DNA of 64,000 nt. Origin: Apostichopus japonicus (lineage: Eukaryota > Echinodermata > Holothuroidea > Aspidochirotida > Stichopodidae). The DNA lies in assembly GCF_037975245.1 (NCBI RefSeq), contig NC_092565.1, positions 7,184,999 to 7,248,998 on the forward strand, given 5' to 3'. A model generated the notes under the pieces. The model was not told the DNA's origin. It ran no database searches and worked only from the letters and a program-made list of their open reading frames with translations. Positions 27,930 to 45,775 of this stretch are shown here, in pieces; position 1 is the stretch's first letter; each line of letters begins with the position of its first letter. The position numbers and the translations under genes were made by a program.

Positions 27930-30900
27930 ATGGCTATCAACTTGTGCAACCCCATTTTTGGGGTCATCTTGTCCTCTTCCACGGTCTCCACAGAAGGCTA
28001 TGAACTGAGTAATTTGCTTGAGAAGGATATGCAACAGATTGGAGATGGCTTTATGGCTGAAAGATTCATCAAACCTCCGATTGACATTGTCTTCTCATTT
28101 CCCTTCAAAATTGAAATCAAAGAAATCTTTTTGGATCCGTCTATTGGAAATCAAGTTTCGTGCGGGTTTGAAATTTTGACCGCCTCCTCCAAAGGAGGTG
28201 AGCTAACTGAGGAGTGTGATTTTCAATCTATCGGAAAGTCACCATGGAATAATTCTCATAAATACGGTCTTTATCATTTTGTTAATAGTAGATATAGGCA
28301 GCGACTAGACTTTAGACACCACGACCACAGTCAGAGTCATTGGACTTGTGCAACTAGCAAACGATTATCTCTATCTCTCAGACACCGGTACTCGCAATTT
28401 CTCATTCAGATCACTCATATCAAGGTCAAAATTACACGGACACATGGGGGCTCTATTCCCTGCTTGAGGAGACTCGAAATACAAGGTCAACCTTCATACG
28501 TTTGTTCGCCTACGGAGGTGAATGCCTTCTTGGACAAAGTCCACACAATGTTTAAACAGAAAGATGACGAACCAAACAGCGTCAGTGAAAATTCCTCGGA
28601 GATATCAGAACCAAAGACACCTGACTCATCCTCTCCAGACGAGCCAGTAATTCCTGAAGAATTTCGAGATCCTTTAACCCTTAACCTCATGTCACTGCCA
28701 GTCATTCTGCCTTCAGGTCACACCGTGGATCAAACTACTTTGGACAAGCACACGGCGGCAGAGGCCGAGTGGGGGCGCCCTCCATGTGATCCATTTACGG
28801 GGATCACTTTCAGCAAGACCTCAAAACCCATACCTAACCTGTTACTCAAATCCCGAGTCGATAAGTACCTCCTGGCAGCTGGCAAAGAGTATCATCACCT
28901 TGCAAGAACGACTGTCAGTGCGTCACACGATGGAGGAATGGCCGGCCCCAAGGCGGAGGTCAGAGGTCAGAGAATGCCAAATGAATCGCATTTAGTACAG
29001 AATCCAGGTGGTGAAGCTTCCAGTAGGGGAAAAGGTCTGAAACCGACAAAGTCTGTCAACCTACCCGAGAAAGTGGCGACTTCACAAGCAAAAGGATCTT
29101 TTAAAAATAGTAAGGATGGGTCCGCTGTTCGAAGTCGGATATCTGAAGCTTCATCCACGATGTCACATAGAACAACTGTGAAGAGAAAAGCAGAAGGTTA
29201 GACAAAAATTCAAATCAAAAGTTCCTCTTTTTTTTCCTCTTTCCATCAGATTACAATTGCTAACAAGTTCAAATGTTAGCAATTTCAAACTTTGTAACAG
29301 CACATCAAATTTTGTGTGTGTAAATGAGATTAGAATTCACCGACTTCAGTATTTTGGGAATATTGTCAAAATCTCTGGGAAATACCTTTTTCAATCGTTT
29401 GAAATCAACCAGGAGCAGAGGTATAGAATGAGCACTCCTGCCATGTCATTCTCTGAAAACCCATGGAAACAGAGAAATTCACATTTCCTTCTTTTTATTC
29501 ACCACACAGCTTGAGGTTTGATAATGAGCCAATGAACTTCAAGTATCAATGTCCACATATGATGTTCAATAATTGATGTAAATTTAGTTAGAACTGTAGA
29601 CCCATTTTTTTTTGAACAAGTGATTTTGCATGTACAGTAATTTGTGAGTGATATGATGGGTAGAATTACAGTATCACAAATTGCATCCAAAACAGAAAAT
29701 GGCTTGATGATATACAAACAGATTAGGGGGACTGTCTGCTGAACCCCAACCAACTCCCTTCCCCCTTCCCCTTCCCCCTCCCCTTCCCCCTCCTCCTTCC
29801 CCTCCCCCATCATCTACAACTTTGCCACTGATTGTGTGATAGCCACGAGTTACCACCTTTTCACTTTGCTTTGGCGCTAATTTCTTACTCACAATTATAC
29901 ATTCAGTGTGCAACAACTCCCCTGCCTCCCTCAAAGCCTTTTGGTTTCTGCCACACTCAGCATCCAGGTTGTAAATTTCACCCTGCAGCACTTTCCACCC
30001 TGCATTTTACCTCCTGGCTAAACCCCTTTGATAGTAGTAATTATAATATTCATTTTACGGCTACATATACAGTCGGCTATAGTTTTTTCCATGCCGGAGA
30101 GTTGGCTTTTTTCCATTATTAAAGGGGACCCACACCTAAGCATCATCATCTTTACACTTATAAAAGAACAGCTCCCTCTATCAACTAAGAAGAATCTTGT
30201 TCCATTTGGGAGATATCCAAGCTTAAAGCCACGTCTAGCTGGCATCTGTCATTTTGTTAATCTGTGACGTCATAGTGCCACTGGGATATAAATATATAAT
30301 AAATAAATATTCGGCAGTCACTTTTACAATGCTTAGGCGACCACAAATGTGGGAGAAACCCGCAAGGGTTTATGGTTTTCAACTTACACGTCCAATTCAA
30401 CATTTTAACTTACATTTGGAATCTTTTCAAGTTAGAAAGTCACATGGGAAAACCATAGATTGCTCTTGGATGAAATACCGCCTTACTATGACCCTGCCGG
30501 GTATCATACCCGGAACCTCCCCATTGCTCAGCCTCATTGCTTCAAATGCCACTGCCTTTATCCTTTTCTTATCCTTTTCTTCCACACTTTCGACAGCTTT
30601 GATGAGGGAAAGAACAAGTTACTTATTTTAGTTTGCAGAATTGATGTTTTTTGGCTGCTTTTAATGCAAAAAAAAAAACAGCTATACAAGAAAACAGACA
30701 CCGTCTTGCACACGTGCGGTCTTTCGTTGCTAGCACTTATTTTGCACACGATACTATGTAGTTATACCTGTTTATAATTGGTTGATACAGAGCATGTGAT
30801 GTGTAATTCCTTTTGTGATTGGACGAAAGTACCCTTCAATGAATGTATTCATGTACTGTATTTGTAGCCTATTTCACATACGGTGATAGAAATAGGCATA

Positions 30901-33426
30901 ACGTTAGTGTCGAAATTCTTTCTTCGTTAGCATATCGGTAGGAATGTTTGAAGAGCTAAATTACCATTTTGTTGATGGATAACCCTTACCCCGTTAGTAT
31001 GCAACATTTTTAAGAGAGCAGATAACATTGCTAAAGGGTGCTTAGCCAAGCCAAAATAGTTGAGGGATCGATGAAGTGTAACTTCACTTACCCTATTAGA
31101 CTAGTAGAAAGTGTAAAGAGTCTCTGCAGCCAAAACCTCTGTACAAATAATAGTTTCAGGTGAAGCTTGCGAGAAAAATAAATCGGATTGTTTGGGGAGG
31201 TCTCTTACAGTTGCCACGTAAGGATTTTGTTAAGCGAAGACCGACTGGTTAAGTTTGGAAAGTTTGGGCGATCGATCTTCAATCCGAATGTGCATCAGCC
31301 AAGGCATATCGCCTTGACATACAGCATCACACGGTAGTAGCCTACAGCCTATACTTGAAAGTAGAAAGACGCCCTGTAGAAATTTGATCCGTACGAAGAA
31401 AGGTTAGAAAGGAAAGCTTGTAAATACATTGCGGATTGTTTGGATAGGTTCCTTTACAGTTGTCACATTGACCCAGGCCTCAATAATTTTGGCATTGTGA
31501 ATCAATTACAGAAACATATTTCGAAACTTTCTATGAACGATTTCGGGGTGCTATCTTCAATACAAAGACCTAAGTGCGATCGAACCTGACATCTTCGTGA
31601 CTCACTGGAATTGCTTCTTTTCGAAGTTTACAAATCTGGGAACATTATGGCTGATGCCAAAAACTTATCCATTCTTTGGCCATATCAAATCATTTCTGGT
31701 TAACTTTTTGATCAAGATTCTGTGTATGATGATCATCTAGCCTTACCGTCCAATCACGTTATTTGTTTACAAGGTTTCATTCATTCGAATGTTTCTGTTG
31801 GTATATTTGTCAATATTTCTCACAACTTTTGTCAAGATTTTGAGGAAAGTTATATCGAGTCTGATGATAAGAATTTCAGTTAGCATAACAAAAATAGCTA
31901 TAAACTACTACAGTCAAATATCAACTGGTTTGAGAGGCGTTTATCTATACTGTATCAAACATGCACCTTTCACAAAGTTCGGGTTGTTTCTGTTCCAGAG
32001 AAGAAACATGAAGATGTCGTGAGGGACAGTTTGACTAGTGCATTGGAGGCAACTCTGACCAAGCTGCCATCGTTCCAAGAGGTGCACTCCCATGGGGAAA
32101 GCAAGCAACAAAAGACATCAGAATTTGGTAAATATATTCGAAGAACTGGATTTCTCGTCATAGCATTTCATATAGCTGTGAGTTGGGTTATTTTTCAGAC
32201 TTACGACAGTTAATAAATGCGTTATACAGAGCTTGCTAAATAGTCAAAGAAGTAATTCTGTCTAGACTAGAAAAGTTCTTTACTTTTAAGTACTGTACTT
32301 GAAGATGAAGATATGTGTTTTCATAACAGAGTTAAGTTAACTACTGTGTCTCCCTAATTACCAGCTTATTGCCGCAATATAGTCATAAACTATTACACTA
32401 TATAGTCATATAGTGTATAGAACAGTAGGCTATATAGCATAGTGTGTATAGAATAGTACCCTATATAACATAGAATGTATAGAACAGTATAATATATAGT
32501 CAAAGAGTGTATAGAACAGTACACTATATAGTCATAGGGTATATATGACATTACAATATATAGTTATATATGTATATGATGTTACACTTTATAGTTATAG
32601 AATGTATAGAACATTAAACTATATAGTGATAGAGTTAGAGTAGCAGCTCCCTGGATAGAGTTTATATGACATTACAATATATAGTCATAGAGTGTATAGA
32701 ACATTACAATATATAGTCATAGAGTGTATAGAACATTACAATATATAGTTTAGACTTTAAGTTAGGTCTATGATTTAGTCTTAGCGCAAGGCTGTGCTGA
32801 TAAATACTTTCAATTTTTGGTTGGTTGAAGGGTGTGTGTACAAACCCTACTGGATCCGTCCGTTATAGATTGTCAAAGTGGGGATGAGTGGTGTTGTTTA
32901 TCATGGTGGTACTAAGCGTATGGATGACATAAACATATTGCATGAATTATAGCATACACAAATAGCTTCGATGGAGAGGGTCTTCTACGCAGATTGGATC
33001 CCCTACCTCTCTCCTCCCTGCCCCACTCGCCCCTCCTCCGTCCCTCCTCCTCTTCCTCCTTGAAAAAACTAGTCATGCCACGTTTGAACTTCTAAACATG
33101 GCAACTAAGAATATAAGATGAGAAAATAAGCGTTCTTTGCTTAGTGAAAATTTGACGCTTTTTGTAGTATATATCCTGCAAACACGGTGCTTCTCTTCCC
33201 CCTATTGTTGTACACAGAAAGCTACATCTGTGCAAACTGTTCTGTTGACATTGAAGATGGCTCCCAAAAGCATCTGTACCAGCTTCCATGTCTACACGTC
33301 TGCTGTAGACTATGCTTAGTCAAGTCAGAGTCAGGCGGTGGAGGAGGAGGAGGACAATATACGTGTCCAAGTTGTAATCTGAAAATCGACTCGAAAGATA
33401 TTTCAAGAGTCCATAAAAGCACCTAA
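27930..33426 (+). CDS. UBOX5: RING finger protein 37 / U-box domain-containing protein 5, complete, 3 coding exons
   Basis: E3 ubiquitin ligase, nuclear in mammals. Coding exons are 27930-29196, 31999-32127 and 33218-33426 (phases 1 and 1), giving 534 residues against about 541 in human. The start ATG at 27930 gives MAINLCNPIFG, matching the family start; the exon itself begins at the acceptor 27894/27895. The conserved N-terminal region includes FIKPPIDIVFSFPF and GGSIPCLRRLEIQGQP. The U-box is about residues 242-315 (VPEEF-type start, LPSGHTVDQ, WGRPPCDPFTG). The middle is low-complexity. The second exon carries a short conserved helix (SLTSALEATLTKLPSF). A C-terminal C3HC4 RING begins near residue 468 (CANC, PCLHVCCRLC, CPSC). 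Seven glycines interrupt the RING between its last cysteine pairs. Confidence 0.95.
30478..30560 (-). repeat. Possible tRNA-related SINE fragment in UBOX5 intron 1
   Basis: The minus strand contains GAGGTTCCGGGTATGATACC, similar to SINE heads with a box B after GGGGAGGTTCCGGG. The box A is not clear. A related TATGACCCTGC block occurs near 12376. Confidence 0.3.
32378..32755. repeat. Diverged AT-rich tandem repeat in UBOX5 intron 2
   Basis: About ten units of 30-45 bp built on ATATAGTCATAGAGTGTATA and GAACATTACAAT. The last two copies, near 32684-32747, are almost identical. Confidence 0.75.
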
Positions 33427-33804
33427 AAACTACCAGACGTACCAACGTATGAAACGGAGAAGGACCGGTGGTAATACGGGCCACCCGGGACAAAACGAGA
33501 CGTTCTTTGTACCCCTCCTCCAGCAGCGCCATAGCAAGCAAGACAACTTGCCTCACCCACCCACTCCAGGTGGTGAAAGTTAAAGCTCTTCTTTCGAATA
33601 CGTTTTACATGCTCACAGGCCCACAGGACTGAAACAAAAACATTTATAATGCAAGTGTACTCAATATTGCATTTGATTTACACCGCTATGTGGATGCTAT
33701 TGGGGCCCCTATAGGTCCTCGGTCACGGGCAGATTGTCCCAAACAGTCAGTCCATCGATGGACGTTAAAAGGTCAAAATCAGTGACATTTAAGTGACCCC
33801 ATGA

Positions 33805-33810
33805 AATAAA
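33805..33810 (+). promoter_or_regulatory. Candidate polyadenylation signal of UBOX5
   Basis: AATAAA about 380 bp after the UBOX5 stop at 33424-33426, in non-coding sequence. Confidence 0.45.
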
Positions 33811-34354
33811 AGAACGACTCCGGTTTTGTAAGGCTTTCGTAACAAACAAAACAAGCATTTTATAAGAAAAAAAAGAATATTCTAGACGATGAGCGAGAGA
33901 TTTTACGTCACCGTCCGATAAAAAAAAATCAACTCCAAAAATTTAAAGGATTCCGAAAACGGTACTTTCTTGTACGGTTTGTCATTTAAAAGTTTATATT
34001 TCAACGGTTTTGATCAGCTTTGAAGTTGTAAAAATACCAAATAAAAAAAAAAAGAAGATCAACTAGTTAACGAAAGTTGGTTTCGTTAATTAAGAAGCCT
34101 TTCGCAAACGACGTCGATGCTTGCGTGTGTGGGTAATTATTGTTAAATAAAAATAACCTTCCCCCTTCCCGTTGTTTCATGTTTGCTATTCATCCCGTTT
34201 AATTGGGGCAGCTTTTGTAATGTAGCAATTAAAACATTTTCCGTGATAAATACATTATATGGTTTCTTTTTGGACACTTCTCGGCTACATATACGTAAGA
34301 AGACGTTGAAAAAAAAGGGGTTTTTTTTGGGTTTGTTTTTTCTTCCGTCTTTTT

Positions 34355-34420
34355 ATGGACATCGAGACCCAAAATGTTGGAGCAACAATGGATGATAACG
34401 AAAGAAGGAACCCCGCAGAG
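34355..34420 (+). CDS. Candidate first coding exon, possibly of the downstream zinc-finger gene
   Basis: ATG at 34355 opens 22 codons (MDIETQNVGATMDDNERRN...) ending GCAGAG|GTAATG, a plausible donor in phase 0. The zinc-finger gene has an AG at 41258-41259 from which CCT AAG ACA runs in frame into its ATG at 41269, also phase 0, so the two could be joined across a 6.8-kb intron. The composition is acidic and polar, and there is no homology I recognise. It could equally be a chance open frame. Confidence 0.3.
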
Positions 34421-37250
34421 GTAATGCTTTAAATCCGTGTAAGCGGATTTATCCCCATATACTCATCCAAAGTACTAATTACGGACTGCATGCTGAAATG
34501 GTTCGCGTGCCCAAAACCTCACTCAGAATATTAATACGATCGGTAGTTTAAACAGCGAAATAATGACTTTGGTTTCCTTTATGAAAGTGTTCGTTTTGTT
34601 TTCTAACATTGCGTTTGTTTTTGTGTTTTGCTTTCTTTCTGTCTCCTCCTCTGTCTTCTTCTCTTGTTGGTTACGAAAGGGATTTATTTTCTGAAATAAA
34701 TTTAAAGGAGCATAAGATAACATCATGGAAGTTTACGGCAAAGGAAGAGACTTTCATAATCTGTTTGTTCACAGCGATAGGTATAGCTGATTGCGATGAA
34801 AGAAAATGTGGATAACGAGAGAGGAAATAATCTTCAGTTTGTCTACTTAAGGGTGGGCTTCGGAAAGAGTAATGGAGCGGGGGGGGGGGGGGGGGTGGCA
34901 TGTATCTAGAAGCGTATAGCAACGAGCCACAGGGCCAATGTGCAGCAACGGAAGGGTCTCCCGAAGGAAGAGGGACCACTTTCACGGAAAGTCCAACCAT
35001 AGTTTGGGCTTTGGGGAGCAATGGTTGGTATTTGGTACTTCCAGATACTTGAACTTGCCACCTTCGGGCTTTCTCTGTCGAGAACATGGAATATGTTTAA
35101 ACGAGTGGGTCATCGGGAAAGAACTGTATTAACATGGTTGAAGACAAAAATATGTATAGATGAATAAGTAATAGGTCTTACAGAGTACATATGGGGGCCG
35201 GTTTCGTGTACTGACTGCACTTTTAACATCAATAATAGCCGTATCATCGCATACTATACACTGGTCAACGGACCGAGCCCTGGAACCAGGGCGGCCCCCA
35301 CCGACTTAGTAACGCCGATTCATGCATCCCCAAAGTTCTTTAACAAATTTACTGTTACCTCGTTACAACGCTGTGCTAGTGGGAGAAAATACAAATCTAT
35401 ATGATTTCATAAATATCTTTGCTTTTGTTCCTTGTTTCTTCCATCTTTAAGTTGGTCGAAATTATGAGCTTCTCTAAAACAAAACAAAAATTACTTTAAT
35501 GGAGAACTTTAGTCTTGCTTTGTTATAGCCAAAGAACAAGAAATGAAGACTTTGATTGATATTAATGTAGTACACCTACTCCTGTTTTTTATTTAAGTTA
35601 ATATCACCTTTTAAAAATGTTAAATCTTAGGAATGCTCCTTTAAGACTAATCTTGATGATGACGTCAGCTTCTCATTGCATGACTAATTGTTAATATGTA
35701 ATTTCATTGTTTCATAAAGTTTAATAACTCAACCAAAACATGTTCTTTCTTCATGCAAACAACATAACACCTGTGGATAACTTTCAACACCAGCAATTGT
35801 CCTTGATAAATCTGTACGATATTGTAAACATTTTCACTTTTTACGAAATAATAAAGTTCTTGTGTCGGGGGGAGGGGCTTTGTTTTTACACTTCCTCCGT
35901 TTTCAGTCGATGGAACTATGTTTGTTCGTTGGCCATATTATCAACTCGTTTGCACGTACAACGCGTGTGTTAGTGTTTAAAGGAGCATTCAGGCGTCACC
36001 CAAACGGGGTCCAAATAGTCAACGAATTAACCGGGAGGTAGCATGCTTATGTGATTATATCAATGTCTGTTATCCAACTGACGTAAGGTCACGGATTATC
36101 TTCGACGTAGTATATATATATATATAGAGCTATAATGCTTAATTGGCGACAGCATGAAAAAGTCCTTTTGTTCCGGTCTCTGCCTAATGCGCTAAGCGTG
36201 CCCAGATGGACCACAGAGTGATGGACCACAAAAGAAAAAAGAAAAGAAATAAAAAAAATAAAAAAAAAGAAGAGAGGTAAATGATTATCGCGTTTAAGGA
36301 TGAACAAAGCAATCAAGAATTTAATTCACCCCATCATCGTCATGAGTGTAAAAATTGAAATTAATTGGTTTAAATGTGACTGTATAGACACTCTATCGAG
36401 TGGTACGGAATACTTTTTGTGTCCTTGACGTCATCGAAACCTTGAAAGGATAAATATATGCCACAGAGTGGTATTCTACCTTTGACGACCACGGATAAAG
36501 GAAGTCCAACAGTCATTTGACCATCTAAAAGCCAAAAGACGAAATCAACAGGTAAAAAAAAAATGTTTATTATATCCGATAATAATATATAAGGGCGATT
36601 CGTCAATCTGTAATAATTGAATAGCCTACAAACTTATGAAATGATCAGTGTCTAGAATTATTTATCTATACCTCATGTTTTCTTTTTTCTTTTTATTTCG
36701 GGAAAGAAAGAGATAGAGAGAGGGGGGCGGTACGTTAGGATAGGAGGATAGGATATTACGGAGTCCAGTAATATTTACAAATCGTTGAATAATATGTAAA
36801 CTTACCCATATATAGGAAACTGATCTCTCAATGCATAACAGAGAAAAAAATTGTATCCCATAAACTTTATGAAATGAGTTTTTTTTATTGCTCTGTTACT
36901 ATTCTGATGAACTAGAGTAAATTATATCAATGTTTTACATTTAGGCTACCATACTAATCCTTTAACTAGTCAGTGTAGCAGCCATCTCACATTGGCTTTA
37001 TTCAAAGAAATTTTAACTTTTCACTTATATTAACATCTTTATCCTATATCTTCCCAGTCACCCCCTACCCTCCATATTTTCTCGCACCCTCTATTTGACC
37101 ACATGCCTTCATCATGCCTGTATCATGAAGGTAACTTCTCGGGGACCTGTGTAGTACCCACTCGCAGGTCAAATCAGGTTTCCAATCTATTCGAGAATTA
37201 GTTTTGTTATTGCGCATGTGTAGATGCTAATAAAACAGCCAGCAAGGTTT
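34421..37250. other. Non-coding region with G-run and dispersed repeat
   Basis: Contains a run of 17 G at 34879-34895. A repeat block near 35560-35760 (GAATGCTCCTTTAAG, GATGATGACGTCAGCT, AACTCAACCAAAA) recurs at about 42940-43085 inside the zinc-finger gene. No gene is supported. Confidence 0.55.
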
Positions 37251-37254
37251 CGTA

Positions 37255-37610
37255 TTTGGTATTATAATACAGCTATTTATCCTAGAAGTGTGTAACGTCA
37301 CATGACTAAACTTCCGTCTTCGGCAACTGAATCACTTGATGCGCATGCTCAAATCGTTAAAGCGTTGCATTAGTTAAAAAACAGTATGTAAAATATCCGA
37401 TGACGTAAGCGATCACCATATGTAACATATTTGGTATTTTAATACAGCTATTTATCCTATAAGTGTGTAACGTCACATGGCTAAACTTCCGTCTTCGGCA
37501 ACTGAATCACTTGATGCGCATGCTCAAATCGTTAAAGCGTTGCATTAGTTAAAAAACAGTATGTTATGTATCCGATGACGTAAGCGATCGCTATTTGTAA
37601 CTAACATTTA
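37255..37610. repeat. Two-copy 175-bp tandem duplication with CRE-like and NRF1-like sites
   Basis: 37255-37425 and about 37431-37606 are nearly identical. Each copy holds GTAACGTCACATG, GATGACGTAAGCGATC and GATGCGCATGCTC. These resemble CREB/ATF and NRF1 binding sites. The surrounding sequence is AT-rich, and no adjacent exon is seen. Confidence 0.75.
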
Positions 37611-40400
37611 AGTAACGGCTTAAAAACTTGCAAGAACAATTCGAATCTATTAATATATGTTTATACTATTTGTTTTGTTTAGTCTTAAACTGTTGCACTA
37701 TTACAAGGATGAACATAGAATAAAAGCACCACCTCACAAGAGAAGTCGTACAGTTGTGATCGACAGCCGATGTTCCATCATCTTCGATAGAGGAGAGCAC
37801 CTTGAAGCATAAGTTATCAAGAAACTTATAGTTACAACCGAGTTACAATCGTGAGTAAATCAATATTTTTTTTTATTTTTTGGGGGATTAAATTTACATT
37901 TATTTTGCATTTATTCTAAAAAGTAAGCTCTAAGTGCTTTACAAGTAAAAGAAACTGTCGTAAGTTAATAACAGAAAATAACAATGAAAATAAATACTAG
38001 ATAAGACAATAAAAAAAAACAATAAACTTATACTATCTAGAATAACATAGATATAGGTCAAATCCAAAACTAACAAGAGCAACATGAAAAGTTCAGTATA
38101 ACTTCATATACCTTTATTTAAGTTTGCAATTTTGTTTTATTTATATAACACAAGGGCAAATTTTAAATTAAAATTGGGAAATGTGTAACTTTTATCATGT
38201 TTCGAAAGGGCCACATTTTATTAGTGGTGAATAGAGGCACATTTTGAGTGTGTGTGTGTTTGTTTTTATTTATACGAAACGGGGTAACCTGGTACGCCAT
38301 CCCTACTGATCAGTATTCTATTCGCGTTAAGGGAAGTTCTACATTAAAACATATCGGTTGTGGAAGCGTGGGGGGGGGGGGGGGGCGTCATGGAATGCAT
38401 TTCACACTTTCGTGATTCTTAATAATCTTGCACAATGTTAAACATGCACTTAATAGCCCATAGAGCCAACCATTCACTATGGTTTTTTGGTTTGTTTCCG
38501 TCCATCAAAATGTGCCGCAGATTTGTCTCAACAAAGAAGCCAAAATGGCAATCTGCTAAAAGAACAGTTCTTCACTGTTGTTGAAATATTTCTTGATCTC
38601 ATGGCTTTTCGTAAATCATACTTTCGTCAGTTTTTCTCCACTCTCTTAATAATATATTGTCGAATGCTGTTTACAAGTGGGGCAGGAATTAGTTAACTTT
38701 TCCGTTCTGATTGGCACAATTATATGTAGACAAGCGTTAACGATATGCGGTCATAATTTTGGAAATACACATACGGATCATATTTTTTCTATGGTCGAAT
38801 AAACAGTGGTACTACTGGTACACCCCTCCCAACCCCCCTCTCAACCCCCCCCCCAAAAAAAAAACAAATACCGGTTCATTCAAGTATTGCTATATCTTCA
38901 ATATTTTGTGAATTATTGGAAAAAAATATGTACTTTTATCAATTTTGCCGACAATGACTGCTTCATCTTTTAACCGATTTTTTTCTTTTAATATGTAAGA
39001 GCAAAGCATATTTGAATGGGATTTTAACTCAACCTGTATGATTGCGATAGGCGCGGATTGAGGGTGTAACTCCCCCCCCCCAGCCCCTCCACAACCCCAC
39101 ATAAACAACTTAAAAATAGTTATCATCACAACCGTGCGTGTAAATCTTATATAAAGACCGAATTTATTACCTAACATTGCCTCAAATACACAATTTCACG
39201 TCTAATTGCTTTTTCTGGGGGAAGACCCCCAATACCCTCGAAATTGAACTCGACCTCAGGACAAACCCCCCTCCCCACTTTTACAATCCTGGATCCACCC
39301 TTGTGCGAGTAATGTGATCTACCAGCTGGGTCCATTTCAACATTTATGTCGATCCCTATAAAAACACATTTCTTGCGGAGGGAAGGGGAAACGGATTCCA
39401 GCCGGAAGATATTGTATCTTGTACACCTTGGATCGATTGATCACTGCTCAGTATCATTTGAAATAACCCAGAAACTCCCTGTAAAGAAGGGGTGGAATCC
39501 AATTTTTGAATTTGTAGGAAAAAAAGATCAAAAATGGCAATATCCTATTTTTTTGTTCAAATTATGTATTGACTTGCAAGAACGAATAAGTTATACGGAT
39601 ATTTTAAAACTAGCAGCCTTTTAATTATCCCTCCCCCTCCCCGACCTTATCTTCTTTGAAGTTTAACAAGTACACTTTCTATTCCTTTTCTTTAATCTAA
39701 GAAGAAGCAATATGACAGTTTCGTACATTGTAAAATTGTCCAAATTAGGCAACAATGGGTGTAAACAAATTAGCTGAACTGCGTCTTTTTCTTACAAGGA
39801 TGAAGATGTGTAACGAAATTAAAAATAGAGTGAGGTTTCATTGCCCCCCCCCCTCCCTCGTACAGAATACCGGGGAAATTTAAAGGCCTAGTTCCACATT
39901 ATGTATATTTTATAGGTTGGTTCAATGTGTTTGTAAATTTATACATAACATTTGAAAATTCTAGAAAATATTTTGAGACGTGTATTTTTTTCATTATTAC
40001 AGATAAGTTTCAAGACATCCCACCTACACTTTTTTTTCGCATGTAAATTTTAATTAGCAATGGTTAATTAGAAATGATTAGAAATTTTGCCTTCAGGCTC
40101 CCACCCCCGCCCGCGATTTTCCCCCACAAAACAGATTTGCAATTACGGAGTTTTCAGCCAATCAGGTTGCTCGTATCGTCATCATCAATAATGACCTTCG
40201 CTTGGAAGTTGGAAGACATACACTGAATCAGAAGACTTAAAATGTCAAAACATGATTGAGTTTATTGAAATATGCATGTTAAATAAACATCGCATATAAA
40301 GGAAGGGTATCTTCGTTGTAACGAATGGATTTATTTTTAGTAACCGCGAAGAAAAGGTGATGACGTAACTTTTCCAACCAATCATGAACGACTATTTACA
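37611..40400. other. Non-coding region without a recognised gene
   Basis: AT-rich sequence with G- or C-runs at about 38371-38386, 38847-38859 and 39073-39082. It may lie inside the first intron of the zinc-finger gene if the exon at 34355 is real. A degenerate transposon may lie at 39050-39303. Confidence 0.5.
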
Positions 40401-40408
40401 CATAATTG

Positions 40409-40721
40409 CATGCGCGTAGCCAAGGGGGGTGGGGGGCGAATGGGGACAGCCGCCCCCCGCCCCCCCCCCCCCTTTGAGCATATTTTTTTATATATTTTTT
40501 AAATGTTTTTATGATATCGCTAGTATTTTCAAAAGAGAAAATGCTAAGATGCAACTTACAAGGCCTGGGAAGTGCCATTTCCAGCGATCTGGAATTGGCA
40601 TTTTCAGCCAAAATTTTCTTGTACGCTTCGCGCCAACTATGGTGGCGTTACGCTTAGATAGTTTGCAGTGCCGAATCTACAGTTTCGCCCCTCCCTTGGC
40701 AAATTCCTGGCTACGCGCCTG
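40409..40721. mobile_element. hAT-type MITE, 313 bp, with 8-bp target duplication
   Basis: The left end is CATGCGCGTAGCCAAGG and the right end CCTGGCTACGCGCCTG. The flanks are CATAATTG at 40401-40408 and 40722-40729. The interior matches the 61154-61443 element in the same orientation. The subterminal motif ending TACGCTTAGATAG lies 60 bp from the right end. Confidence 0.92.
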
Positions 40722-41268
40722 CATAATTGCAAACCTGTTTGTAAAAAAAATTCGCCCCGCCCTACCACCCAGCCACCACAGTCATACGGTACATGCTTTC
40801 TGCTTTTTAATATTCACCATCTGTTAGAACACTTTTCAGCTCAAACTTTCCAAGCTGACACAAATGCATTGCTTAGATTTGTAACGTCTAATATAGTGTA
40901 GAGAAACATTAGCAAATCAACACAAACTGCTTTGAAGTAGAACTCTGTGTGCGATTCACAATTCCAAATGACAGGGCAGTATTTCTGCATTATTGGTCAG
41001 ATTTAGTTAAACAGCTCTCTGGTGTAACAAACAACAAAGGTTATCTTCTCATTTCACCACAGTGATTTTCCTGTGTAACCAGATAGCCCTTCCTTTTGGG
41101 TCGACGGAAGAGGGTTGGATCCGTGGTGGGTGTATGGGGGCACATTTTTCGAGCGACAGTGTTTTATTGAATACTGTCTTATCAACGTCATTGTCATAAG
41201 TAATTTTACTTATGAATGCCATTTTTGTTATCTCATCCTATCTTTAAAGAGTTAATCAGCCTAAGACA

Positions 41269-45619
<4,351 letters not shown>

Positions 45620-45653
45620 AGTCATCACAGTCACGCAGATTGATAACTGAATA

Positions 45654-45673
45654 TGTATTATTATTATTATTAA

Positions 45674-45731
<58 letters not shown>

Positions 45732-45775
45732 ATAATTATTATTATTAATATTATGATTATTATTGTTATCAATAT
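45654..45775. repeat. (TTA)n microsatellite in the zinc-finger gene 3' UTR
   Basis: About 120 bp of ATT/TTA repeats starting about 35 bp after the stop at 45619, with a few AAT interruptions. It would lie in the transcript if the poly(A) site is near 46349. Confidence 0.95.

Noticed and set aside
39050..39303. Degenerate hAT-like element (GGCGCGGATTGAGGG ... CCTGGATCCACCCTTG)
   Set aside because: Ends match at only about 10 of 16 positions and no convincing 8-bp duplication is present.
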